Of a DNA stretch of 64,000 nucleotides, positions 24,680-37,119 are shown piece by piece. The notes beneath the pieces were generated by a model, which made no database searches, was not told where the DNA came from, and was given only the letters and a program-made list of their open reading frames with translations. The DNA lies in NCBI RefSeq assembly GCF_048773025.1, contig NW_027413957.1, positions 1,364,001-1,428,000 on the forward strand. Direction: 5' to 3'. The translations under genes were made by a program, and so were the position numbers. The DNA comes from Camelus bactrianus (taxonomy: Eukaryota > Chordata > Mammalia > Artiodactyla > Camelidae). Numbering within the stretch: position 1 is the stretch's first letter; every line of letters begins with the position of its first letter.

Positions 24680-26299
24680 GAGCATGTGGAGAGACGTTCG
24701 TTCATCTAGCACAAAGGGAACTGGTTGCAGGAGAAACTTTTACTCAGGTTTCTCAGTCTGTTTCCTAGTGCCTGTTTGAAGTTCCTGCAGTTTTCACTGT
24801 AAAACCGAGTTGGAGCTCGTACCTTCCCATATATATGTATGGAGTGGAGTTTGCAAATGAAAAGAAACCTTGTGTTCCCAACAAGCTAGGTGAAGGACGG
24901 CTTTCACACACACTTATCTCTCAGAACTGAGCATGTGGAGAGACGTTCGTTCATCTAGCAAAAAGGGAACGGGTTGCAGGAGAAACTTTTACTCTGGGTT
25001 CTCAGTCTGTTTCCTAGTGCCGGTTTGAAGTTCCTGCAGTTTTCACTGTAAAATCGAGTTGGAGCTCGTACCTCCCCATTTATATTTATGGAGTGGAGTT
25101 TGCAACTGAAAAGAAACTTTTTGTTCCCAACAAGCTAGGTGAAGAACGGTATTCACACGCACTTATCTCTCAGAAGTGAGCATGTGGAGAGACGTTCGTT
25201 CATCTAGCACAAAGGGAACGGGTTGCAGGAGAAAGTTTTACTCTGGTTTCTCAGTTTGTTTCCTAGTGCCGGTTTGAAGTTCCTGCAATTTTCACAGTAA
25301 AAGCGAGTTGGAACTAGTACCTCCCCATATATATGTATGGAGTGGAGTTTGCAACTGAAAAGAAACTTTGTGTTCCCAACAAACTAGGTGAAGGAAGGCT
25401 TTCACACACACTTATCTCTCAGAACTGAGCATGTGGAGAGACGTTCGTTCATCTAGCATAATGGGAACGGGTTGCAGGAGAAACTTTTACTCTGGTATCT
25501 CAGTCTGTTTCCTAGGGCCGGTTTGAAGTTCCTGCAGTTTTCACTGTAAAACCGAGTTGGATCTCGTACCTCCCCATATATATGTATGGAGTGGAGTTTG
25601 CAACTGAAAAGAAACTTTGTGTTCCCAACAAGCTAGGTGAAGAACGGTATTCACACACACTTATCTCTCAGAACTGAGCATGTGGAGAGACGTTCGTTCA
25701 TCTAGTACAAAGGGAACGGGTTGCAGTAGAAACTTTTACTCTGGGTTCTCAGTGTGTTTCCTACTGCCGGTTTGAAGTTCCTGCAGTTTTCACTGTAAAA
25801 CCGAGTTGGAGCTAGTACCTCCCCATATATGTGTATGGAGTGCAGTTTGCAACTAAAAATAACTTTGTGTTCCCAAATAGCTAGGTGAAGGACGGCTTTC
25901 ACACCCACTTATCTCTCAGAACGGAGCATGTGGAGAGACGTTCGTTCATCTAGCACAAAGGGAACGGGTTGCAGGAGAAACTTTTACTCTGGTTTCTCAA
26001 TATGTTTCCTAGTGCCGGTTTGAAATTCCTGCAATTTTCACTGTAAAACCGAGTTGGAGCTAGTACCTCCCCATATATATGTATGTAGTGGAGTTTGCTA
26101 CTGAAAAGAAACTTTGTGTTCCCAACAAGCTAGGTGAAGGACGGTATTCACACACACTTATCTCTCAGAAATGAGCTTGTGAAGAGACTTTCCTTCATCT
26201 ACCACAAAGGGAACGGGTTGCAGGAGAAACTTTTACTCTGGTTTCGCAGTCTGTTTCCTAGTGCCGGTTTGAAGTTCCTGCAGTTTTCAGTGTAAAACC
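24680..26299 (+). repeat. Linking monomers between duplicated blocks, superunit 1
   Basis: The order is a GAACTGG monomer with TTTACTCAGG and TGCCTGTTTG, then e, f, g, 'a' (25676), an ACGGAGCATG monomer and a GAGCTTGTG monomer. It matches 56270 onward at 31,590 bp, one monomer more than the preceding offset. Superunit 2 has an additional d-type monomer at 56021-56269 that is absent here. Nothing other than satellite is present. Confidence 0.75.
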
Positions 26300-29200
26300 G
26301 AGTTGGAGCTAGTACCTCCCCATATATATGTATGGAGTGGATTTTGCAACTGAAAAGAAACCTTGTGTTCCCAACAAGCTAGGTGAAGGACGGCTTTCAC
26401 ACACACTTATCTCTCAGAACTGAGCATGTGGAGAGACGTTCGTTCATCTAGCACAAAGGGAACAGGTTGCAGGAGAAACTTTTACTCTGGTTTCTAAATC
26501 TTTTTCCTAGTGCCGGTTTGAAGTTCCTGCAGTTTTCACTGTAAAACAGAGTTGGAGCTAGTACCTCACCATATATATGTATGGAGTGGAGTTTGCAACT
26601 GAAAAGAAACTTTGTGTTCCCAACAAACTAGGTGAAGGAAGGCTTTCACACACACTTATCTCTCAGAACTGAGCATGTGGAGAGACGTTCGTTCATCTAG
26701 CACAAAGGGAACTGGTTGCAGGGGAAACTTTTACTCAGGTTTCTCAGTCTGTTTCCTAGTGCCTGTTTGAAGTTCCTGCAGTTTTCACTGTAAAACCGAG
26801 TTGGAGCTCGTACCTTCCCATATATATGTATGGAGTGGAGTTTGCAAATGAAAAGAAACCTTGTGTTCCCAACAAGCTAGGTGAAGGACGGCTTTCACAC
26901 ACACTTATCTCTCAGAACTGAGCATGTGGAGAGACGTTCGTTCATCTAGCAAAAAGGGAACGGGTTGCAGGAGAAACTTTTACTCTGGGTTCTCAGTCTG
27001 TTTCCTAGTGCCGGTTTGAAGTTCCTGCAGTTTTCACTGTAAAATCGAGTTGGAGCTCGTACCTCCCCATTTATATTTATGGAGTGGAGTTTGCAACTGA
27101 AAAGAAACTTTTTGTTCCCAACAAGCTAGGTGAAGAACGGTATTCACACGCACTTATCTCTCAGAAGTGAGCATGTGGAGAGACGTTCGTTCATCTAGCA
27201 CAAAGGGAACGGGTTGCAGGAGAAAGTTTTACTCTGGTTTCTAAGTCTGTTTCCTAGTGCCGGTTTGAAGTTCCTGCAATTTTCACAGTAAAAGCGAGTT
27301 GGAACTAGTACCTCCCCATATATATGTATGGAGTGGAGTTTGCAACTGAAAAGAAACTTTGTGTTCCCAACAAACTAGGTGAAGGAAGGCTTTCACACAC
27401 ACTTATCTCTCAGAACTGAGCATGTGGAGAGACGTTCGTTCATCTAGCATAATGGGAACGGGTTGCAGGAGAAACTTTTACTCTGGTTTCTCAGTCTGTT
27501 TCCTAGGGCCGGTTTGAAGTTCCTGCAGTTTTCACTGTAAAACCGAGTTGGATCTCGTACCTCCCCATATATATGTATGGAGTGGAGTTTGCAACTGAAA
27601 AGAAACTTTGTGTTCCCAACAAGCTAGGTGAAGAACGGTATTCACACACACTTATCTCTCAGAACTGAGCATGTGGAGAGACGTTCGTTCATCTAGTGCA
27701 AAGGGAACGGGTTGCAGTAGAAACTTTTACTCTGGGTTCTCAGTGTGTTTCCTACTGCCGGTTTGAAGTTCCTGCAGTTTTCACTGTAAAACCGAGTTGG
27801 AGCTAGTACCTCCCCATATATGTGTATGGAGTGCAGTTTGCAACTAAAAATAACTTTGTGTTCCCAACTAGCTAGGTGAAGGACGGCTTTCCCACACACT
27901 TATCTCTCAGAACGGAGCATGTGGAGAGACGTTCGTTCATCTAGCACAAAGGGAACGTTTTGCAGGGGAAATTTTACTCTGGTTTCTCAATCTGTTTCCT
28001 AGTGCCGGTTTGAAATTCCTGCAATTTTCACTGTAAAACAGAGTTGGAGCTAGTACCTCCCCATATATATGTATGTAGTGGAGATTGCTACTGAAAAGAA
28101 ACTTTGTGTTCCCAACAAGCTAGGTGAAGGACGGTATTCACACACACTTATCTCTCAGAACTGAGCTTGTGAAGAGACTTTCCTTCATCTAGCACAAAGG
28201 GAACGGGTTGCAGGAGAAACTTTTACTCTGGTTTCGCAGTCTGTTTCCTAGTGCCGGTTTGAAGTTCCTGCAGTTTTCAGTGTAAAACCGAGTTGGAGCT
28301 AGTACCTCCCCATATATATGTATGGAGTGGATTTTGCAACTGAAAAGAAACCTTGTGTTCCCAACAAGCTAGGTGAAGGACGGCTTTCACACACACTTAT
28401 CTCTCAGAACTGAGCATGTGGAGAGACGTTCTTTCATCTAGCACAAAGGGAACGGGTTGCAGGAGAAACTTTTACTCTGGTTTCTCAATCTGTTTCCTAG
28501 TGCCGGTTTCAAATTCCTGCAATTTTCACTGTAAAACCGAGTTGGAGCTAGTACCTCCCCATATATATGTATGGAGTGGATTTTGCAACTGAAAAGAAAC
28601 CTTGTGTTCCCAACAAGCTAGGTGAAGGACGGCTTTCACACACACTTATCTCTCAGAACTGAGCATGTGGAGAAACGTTCGTTCATCTAGCACAAAGGCA
28701 ACGGGTTGCAGGAGAAACTTTTACTCTGGTTTCTCAGTCTGTTTCCTAGTGCCGGTTTGAAGTTCCTGCAGTTTTCACTGTAAAATCGAGTTGGAGCTAG
28801 TACCTCCCCATATATATGTATGGAGTGGATTTTGCAACTGAAAAGAAACCTTGTGTTCCCAACAAGCTAGGTGAAGGACGGCTTTCACACACACTTATCT
28901 CTCAGAACTGAGCATGTGGAGAGACGTTCGTTCATCTAGCACAAAGGGAACAGGTTGCAGGAGAAACTTTTACTCTGGTTTCTAAATCTTTTTCCTAGTG
29001 CCGGTTTGAAGTTCCTGCAGTTTTCACTGTAAAACAGAGTTGGAGCTAGTACCTCACCATATATATGTATGGAGTGGAGTTTGCAACTGAAAAGAAACTT
29101 TGTGTTCCCAACAAACTAGGTGAAGGAAGGCTTTCACACACACTTATCTCTCAGAACTGAGCATGTGGAGAGACGTTCGTTCATCTAGCACAAAGGGAAC

Positions 29201-31285
29201 TGGTTGCAGGGGAAACTTTTACTCAGGTTTCTCAGTCTGTTTCCTAGTGCCTGTTTGAAGTTCCTGCAGTTTTCACTGTAAAACCGAGTTGGAGCTCGTA
29301 CCTTCCCATATATATGTATGGAGTGGAGTTTGCAAATGAAAAGAAACCTTGTGTTCCCAACAAGCTAGGTGAAGGACGGCTTTCACACACACTTATCTCT
29401 CAGAACTGAGCATGTGGAGAGACGTTCGTTCATCTAGCAAAAAGGGAACGGGTTGCAGGAGAAACTTTTACTCTGGGTTCTCAGTCTGTTTCCTAGTGCC
29501 GGTTTGAAGTTCCTGCAGTTTTCACTGTAAAATCGAGTTGGAGCTCGTACCTCCCCATTTATATTTATGGAGTGGAGTTTGCAACTGAAAAGAAACTTTT
29601 TGTTCCCAACAAGCTAGGTGAAGAACGGTATTCACACGCACTTATCTCTCAGAAGTGAGCATGTGGAGAGACGTTCGTTCATCTAGCACAAAGGGAACGG
29701 GTTGCAGGAGAAAGTTTTACTCTGGTTTCTAAGTCTGTTTCCTAGTGCCGGTTTGAAGTTCCTGCAATTTTCACAGTAAAAGCGAGTTGGAACTAGTACC
29801 TCCCCATATATATGTATGGAGTGGAGTTTGCAACTGAAAAGAAACTTTGTGTTCCCAACAAACTAGGTGAAGGAAGGCTTTCACACACACTTATCTCTCA
29901 GAACTGAGCATGTGGAGAGACGTTCGTTCATCTAGCATAATGGGAACGGGTTGCAGGAGAAACTTTTACTCTGGTTTCTCAGTCTGTTTCCTAGGGCCGG
30001 TTTGAAGTTCCTGCAGTTTTCACTGTAAAACCGAGTTGGATCTCGTACCTCCCCATATATATGTATGGAGTGGAGTTTGCAACTGAAAAGAAACTTTGTG
30101 TTCCCAACAAGCTAGGTGAAGAACGGTATTCACACACACTTATCTCTCAGAACTGAGCATGTGGAGAGACGTTCGTTCATCTAGTGCAAAGGGAACGGGT
30201 TGCAGTAGAAACTTTTACTCTGGGTTCTCAGTGTGTTTCCTACTGCCGGTTTGAAGTTCCTGCAGTTTTCACTGTAAAACCGAGTTGGAGCTAGTACCTC
30301 CCCATATATGTGTATGGAGTGCAGTTTGCAACTAAAAATAACTTTGTGTTCCCAACTAGCTAGCTGAAGGACGGCTTTCCCACACACTTATCTCTCAGAA
30401 CGGAGCATGTGGAGAGACGTTCGTTCATCTAGCACAAAGGGAACGTTTTGCAGGGGAAATTTTACTCTGGTTTCTCAATCTGTTTCCTAGTGCCGGTTTG
30501 AAATTCCTGCAATTTTCACTGTAAAACAGAGTTGGAGCTAGTACCTCCCCATATATATGTATGTAGTGGAGTTTGCTACTGAAAAGAAACTTTGTGTTCC
30601 CAACAAGCTAGGTGAAGGACGGTATTCACACACACTTATCTCTCAGAACTGAGCTTGTGAAGAGACTTTCCTTCATCTAGCACAAAGGGAACGGGTTGCA
30701 GGAGAAACTTTTACTCTGGTTTCGCAGTCTGTTTCCTAGTGCCGGTTTGAAGTTCCTGCAGTTTTCAGTGTAAAACCGAGTTGGAGCTAGTACCTCCCCA
30801 TATATATGTATGGAGTGGATTTTGCAACTGAAAAGAAACCTTGTGTTCCCAACAAGCTAGGTGAAGGACGGCTTTCACACACACTTATCTCTCAGAACTG
30901 AGCATGTGTAGAGACGTTCTTTCATCTAGCACAAAGGGAACGGGTTGCAGGAGAAACTTTTACTCTGGTTTCTCAATCTGTTTCCTAGTGCCGGTTTCAA
31001 ATTCCTGCAATTTTCACTGTAAAACCGAGTTGGAGCTAGTACCTCCCCATATATATGTATGGAGTGGATTTTGCAACTGAAAAGAAACCTTGTGTTCCCA
31101 ACAAGCTAGGTGAAGGACGGCTTTCACACACACTTATCTCTCAGAACTGAGCATGTGGAGAAACGTTCGTTCATCTAGCACAAAGGCAACGGGTTGCAGG
31201 AGAAACTTTTACTCTGGTTTCTCAGTCTGTTTCCTAGTGCCGGTTTGAAGTTCCTGCAGTTTTCACTGTAAAATCGAGTTGGAGC
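26300..31285 (+). repeat. Tandem duplication of 10 monomers (2,488 bp period)
   Basis: The copies are about 26300-28787 and 28788-31285. Paired markers are TAGTACCTCACCATA, GCAGGGGAAAC, TTTACTCAGG, the GTTTCTAAGTCTG f monomer, 'a' monomers with TAGTGCAAAGG (27667 and 30155) and a GTTCTTTCATC monomer with GGTTTCAAATTCC. They separate at about 31286, where the second copy enters an e monomer while the first has GAGCTAGTACC. Between 'a' anchors superunit 1 has 8 plus 10 monomers here. Superunit 2 has 9 (57266-59505). Confidence 0.8.
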
Positions 31286-31895
31286 TCGTACCTCCCCATT
31301 TATATTTATGGAGTGGAGTTTGCAACTGAAAAGAAACTTTTTGTTCCCAACAAGCTAGGTGAAGAACGGTATTCACACGCACTTATCTCTCAGAAGTGAG
31401 CATGTGGAGAGACGATCGTTCATCTAGCACAAAGGGAACGGGTTGCAGGAGAAAGTTTTACTCTGGTTTCTCAGTCTGTTTCCTAGTGCCGGTTTGAAGT
31501 TCCTGCAATTTTCACAGTAAAAGCGAGTTGGAACTAGTACCTCCCCATATATATGTATGGAGTGGAGTTTGCAACTGAAAAGTAATTTTGTGTTCCCAAC
31601 AATCTAGGTGAAGGAAGGCTTTCACACACACTTATCTCTCAGAACTGAGCATGTGGAGAGACGTTCGTTCATCTAGCATAATGGGAACGGGTTGCAGGAG
31701 AAACTTTTACTCTGGTTTCTCAGTCTGTTTCCTAGGGCCGGTTTGAAGTTCCTGCAGTTTTCACTGTAAAACCGAGTTGGATCTCGTACCTCCCCATATA
31801 TATGTATGGAGTGGAGTTTGCAACTGAAAAGAAACTTTGTGTTCCCAACAAGCTAGGTGAAGGACGGTATTCACACACACTTATCTCTCAGAACT
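30155..31895 (+). repeat. Seven-monomer unit of type A
   Basis: Type A starts with an 'a' monomer carrying TAGTGCAAAGG and a GNTLR-type change in the reverse frame. It continues through ACGGAGCATG with GTTTTGCAGGGG, GAGCTTGTG, GTTCTTTCATC and a GGCAACGGG/e chimera. It ends in f with GACGATCG and AACAATCTAGG, and then g. Further type A units lie at 33637-35378 and 38861-40602. Those two share TCGTGTTGGAG, which this one lacks, so they are closer to each other. Confidence 0.75.
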
Positions 31896-34800
31896 GAGCA
31901 TGTGGAGAGACGTTCGTTCATCTAGTACAAAGGGAACGGGTTGCAGTAGAAACTTTTACTCTGGGTTCTCAGTCTGTTTCCTACTGCCGGTTTGAAGTTC
32001 CTGCAGTTTTCACTGTAAAACGGAGTTGGAGCTAGTACCTCCCCATATATGTGTATGGAGTGCAGTTTGCAACTGAAAATAACTTTGTGTTCCCAACTAG
32101 CTAGGTGAAGGACGGCTTTCACACACACTTATCTCTAAGAACTGAGCATGTGGAGAGACGTTCGTTCATCTAGCACAAAGGGAACAGGTTGCAGGAGAAA
32201 CTTTTACTCTGGTTTCTAAATCTGTTTCCTAGTGCCGGTTTGAAGTTCCTGCAGTTTTCACTGTAAAACCGAGTTGGAGCTAGTACCTCCCCATACATGT
32301 GTATGGAGTGCAGTTTGCAACTAAAAATAACTTTGTGTTCCCAACTAGCTAGGTGAAGGACGGCTTTCACACACACTTATCTCTCAGAACGGAGCATGTG
32401 GAGAGACGTTCGTTCATCTAGCACAAAGGCAACGGGTTGCAGGAGAAACTTTTACTCTGGTTTCTCAATCTGTTTCCTAGTGCCGGTTTGAAATTCCTGC
32501 AATTTTCACTGTAAAACCGAGTTGGAGCTAGTACCTCCCCATATATATGTATGTAGTGGAGTTTGCTACTGAAAAGAAACTTTGTGTTCCCAACAAGCTA
32601 GGTGAAGGACGGTATTCACACACACTTATCTCTCAGAACTGAGCTTGTGAAGAGACTTTCCTTCATCTAGCACAAAGGGAACGGGTGGCAGGAGAAACTT
32701 TTACTCTGGTTTCGCAGTCTGTTTCCTAGTAGCGGTTTGAAGTTCCTGCAGTTTTCAGTTTAAAACCGAGTTGGAGCTAGTACCTCCCCATATATATGTA
32801 TAGAGTGGATTTTGCAACTGAAAAGAAACCTTGTGTTCCCAACAAGCTAGGTGAAGGACGGCTTTCACACACACTTATCTCTCAGAACTGAGCATGTGGA
32901 GAGACGTTCTTTCATCTAGCACAAAGGGAACGGGTTGCAGGAGAAACTTTTACTCTGGTTTCTCAATCTGTTTCCTAGTGCCGGTTTCAAATTCCTGCAA
33001 TTTTCACTGTAAAACCGAGTTGGAGCTAGTACCTCCCCATATATATGTATGGAGTGGATTTTGCAACTGAAAAGAAACCTTGTGTTCCCAACAAGCTAGG
33101 TGAAGGACGGCTTTCACACACACTTATCTCTCAGAACTGAGCATGTGGAGAAACGTTCGTTCATCTAGCACAAAGGCAACGGGTTGCAGGAGAAACTTTT
33201 ACTCTGGTTTCTCAGTCTGTTTCCTAGTGCCGGTTTGAAGTTCCTGCAATTTTCACAGTAAAAGCGAGTTGGAACTAGTACCTCCCCATATATATGTATG
33301 GAGTGGAGTTTGCAACTGAAAAGTAATTTTGTGTTCCCAACAAACTAGGTGAAGGAAGGCTTTCACACACACTTATCTCTCAGAACTGAGCATGTGGAGA
33401 GACGTTCGTTCATCTAGCATAATGGGAACGGGTTGCAGGAGAAACTTTTACTCTGGTTTCTCAGTCTGTTTCCTAGGGCCGGTTTGAAGTTCCTGCAGTT
33501 TTCACTGTAAAACCGAGTTGGATCTCGTACCTCCCCATATATATGTATGGAGTGGAGTTTGCAACTGAAAAGAAACTTTGTGTTCCCAACAAGCTAGGTG
33601 AAGGACGGTATTCACACACACTTATCTCTCAGAACTGAGCATGTGGAGAGACGTTCGTTCATTTAGTGCAAAGGGAACGGGTTGCAGTAGAAACTTTTAC
33701 TCTGGGTTCTCAGTGTGTTTCCTACTGCCGGTTTGAAGTTCCTGCAGTTTTCACTGTAAAACCGAGTTGGAGCTAGTACCTCCCCATATATGTGTATGGA
33801 GTGCAGTTTGCAACTAAAAATAACTTTGTGTTCCCAACTAGCTAGGTGAAGGACGGCTTTCCCACACACTTATCTCTCAGAACGGAGCATGTGGAGAGAC
33901 GTTCGTTCATCTAGCACAAAGGGAACGTTTTGCAGGGGAAACTTTTACTCTGGTTTCTCAATCTGTTTCCTAGTGCCGGTTTGAAATTCCTGCAATTTTC
34001 ACTGTAAAACAGAGTTGGAGCTAGTACCTCCCCATATATATGTATGTAGTGGAGTTTGCTACTGAAAAGAAACTTTGTGTTCCCAACAAGCTAGGTGAAG
34101 GACGGTATTCACACACACTTATCTCTCAGAACTGAGCTTGTGAAGAGACTTTCCTTCATCTAGCACAAAGGGAACGGGTTGCAGGAGAAACTTTTACTCT
34201 GGTTTCGCAGTCTGTTTCCTAGTGCCGGTTTGAAGTTCCTGCAGTTTTCAGTGTAAAACCGAGTTGGAGCTAGTACCTCCCCATATATATGTATGGAGTG
34301 GATTTTGCAACTGAAAAGAAACCTTGTGTTCCCAACAAGCTAGGTGAAGGACGGCTTTCACACACACTTATCTCTCAGAACTGAGCATGTGGAGAGACGT
34401 TCTTTCATCTAGCACAAAGGGAACGGGTTGCAGGAGAAACTTTTACTCTGGTTTCTCAATCTGTTTCCTAGTGCCGGTTTCAAATTCCTGCAATTTTCAC
34501 TGTAAAACCGAGTTGGAGCTAGTACCTCCCCATATATATGTATGGAGTGGATTTTGCAACTGAAAAGAAACCTTGTGTTCCCAACAAGCTAGGTGAAGGA
34601 CGGCTTTCACACACACTTATCTCTCAGAACTGAGCATGTGGAGAAACGTTCGTTCATCTAGCACAAAGGCAACGGGTTGCAGGAGAAACTTTTACTCTGG
34701 TTTCTCAGTCTGTTTCCTAGTGCCGGTTTGAAGTTCCTGCAGTTTTCACTGTAAAATCGTGTTGGAGCTCGTACCTCCCCATTTATATTTATGGAGTGGA

Positions 34801-37119
34801 GTTTGCAACTGAAAAGAAACTTTTTGTTCCCAACAAGCTAGGTGAAGAACGGTATTCACACGCACTTATCTCTCAGAAGTGAGCATGTGGAGAGACGATC
34901 GTTCATCTAGCACAAAGGGAACGGGTTGCAGGAGAAAGTTTTACTCTGGTTTCTCAGTCTGTTTCCTAGTGCCGGTTTGAAGTTCCTGCAATTTTCACAG
35001 TAAAAGCGAGTTGGAACTAGTACCTCCCCATATATATGTATGGAGTGGAGTTTGCAACTGAAAAGTAATTTTGTGTTCCCAACAATCTAGGTGAAGGAAG
35101 GCTTTCACACACACTTATCTCTCAGAACTGAGCATGTGGAGAGACGTTCGTTCATCTAGCATAATGGGAACGGGTTGCAGGAGAAACTTTTACTCTGGTT
35201 TCTCAGTCTGTTTCCTAGGGCCGGTTTGAAGTTCCTGCAGTTTTCACTGTAAAACCGAGTTGGATCTCGTACCTCCCCATATATATGTATGGAGTGGAGT
35301 TTGCAACTGAAAAGAAACTTTGTGTTCCCAACAAGCTAGGTGAAGGACGGTATTCACACACACTTATCTCTCAGAACCGAGCATGTGGAGAGACGTTCGT
35401 TCATCTAGTACAAAGGGAACGGGTTGCAGTAGAAACTTTTACTCTGGGTTCTCAGTCTGTTTCCTACTGCCGGTTTGAAGTTCCTGCAGTTTTCACTGTA
35501 AAACGGAGTTGGAGCTTGTACCTCCCCATATATGTGTATGGAGTGCAGTTTGCAACTGAAAATAACTTTGTGTTCCCAACTAGCTAGGTGAAGGACGGCT
35601 TTCACACACACTTATCTCTAAGAACTGAGCATGTGGAGAGACGTTCGTTCATCTAGCACAAAGGGAACAGGTTGCAGGAGAAACTTTTACTCTGGTTTCT
35701 AAATCTGTTTCCTAGTGCCGGTTTGAAGTTCCTGCAGTTTTCACTGTAAAACCGAGTTGGAGCTAGTACCTCCCCATATATGTGTATGGAGTGCAGTTTG
35801 CAACTAAAAATAACTTTGTGTTCCCAACTAGCTAGGTGAAGGACGGCTTTCACACACACTTATCTCTCAGAACGGAGCATGTGGAGAGACGTTCGTTCAT
35901 CTAGCACAAAGGCAACGGGTTGCAGGAGAAACTTTTACTCTGGTTTCTCAATCTGTTTCCTAGTGCCGGTTTGAAATTCCTGCAATTTTCACTGTAAAAC
36001 CGAGTTGGAGCTAGTACCTCCCCATATATATGTATGTAGTGGAGTTTGCTACTGAAAAGAAACTTTGTGTTCCCAACAAGCTAGGTGAAGGACGGTATTC
36101 ACACACACTTATCTCTCAGAACTGAGCTTGTGAAGAGACTTTCCTTCATCTAGCACAAAGGGAACGGGTGGCAGGAGAAACTTTTACTCTGGTTTCGCAG
36201 TCTGTTTCCTAGTGCCGGTTTGAAGTTCCTGCAGTTTTCAGTGTAAAACCGAGTTGGAGCTAGTACCTCCCCATATATATGTATAGAGTGGATTTTGCAA
36301 CTGAAAAGAAACCTTGTGTTCCCAACAAGCTAGGTGAAGGACGGCTTTCACACACACTTATCTCTCAGAACTGAGCATGTGGAGAGACGTTCTTTCATCT
36401 AGCACAAAGGGAACGGGTTGCAGGAGAAACTTTTACTCTGGTTTCTCAATCTGTTTCCTAGTGCCGGTTTCAAATTCCTGCAATTTTCACTGTAAAACCG
36501 AGTTGGAGCTAGTACCTCCCCATATATATGTATGGAGTGGATTTTGCAACTGAAAAGAAACCTTGTGTTCCCAACAAGCTAGGTGAAGGACGGCTTTCAC
36601 ACACACTTATCTCTCAGAACTGAGCATGTGGAGAAACGTTCGTTCATCTAGCACAAAGGCAACGGGTTGCAGGAGAAACTTTTACTCTGGTTTCTCAGTC
36701 TGTTTCCTAGTGCCGGTTTGAAGTTCCTGCAATTTTCACAGTAAAAGCGAGTTGGAACTAGTACCTCCCCATATATATGTATGGAGTGGAGTTTGCAACT
36801 GAAAAGTAATTTTGTGTTCCCAACAAACTAGGTGAAGGAAGGCTTTCACACACACTTATCTCTCAGAACTGAGCATGTGGAGAGACGTTCGTTCATCTAG
36901 CATAATGGGAACGGGTTGCAGGAGAAACTTTTACTCTGGTTTCTCAGTCTGTTTCCTAGGGCCGGTTTGAAGTTCCTGCAGTTTTCACTGTAAAACCGAG
37001 TTGGATCTCGTACCTCCCCATATATATGTATGGAGTGGAGTTTGCAACTGAAAAGAAACTTTGTGTTCCCAACAAGCTAGGTGAAGGACGGTATTCACAC
37101 ACACTTATCTCTCAGAACT
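31896..37119 (+). repeat. 21-monomer HOR, copy 1 (5,224 bp; three 7-mers B, A, B')
   Basis: Three seven-monomer units follow each other: B (31896-33636), A (33637-35378) and B' (35379-37119). B has CATACATGTGTATGG and CCTAGTAGCGG. B' instead has CATATATGTGTATGG, CCTAGTGCCGG and GAGCTTGTACC in its first monomer. B and B' both have GGGTGGCAGG and GTATAGAGTGG, and neither has the e monomer. Their f is a GGCAACGGG chimera with AAAAGTAATTTTG. Matches to 37120-42343 are almost perfect; one difference I noted is TTTTCAGTTT at 32752 against TTTTCAGTGT. Confidence 0.88.

Noticed and set aside
35285-35587. 100-codon open frame on the plus strand, repeated at 40509-40811.
   Set aside because: It spans two satellite monomers and exists twice only because of the 5,224-bp HOR. 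Its composition is that of translated satellite, and other monomers are stopped in the same frame.
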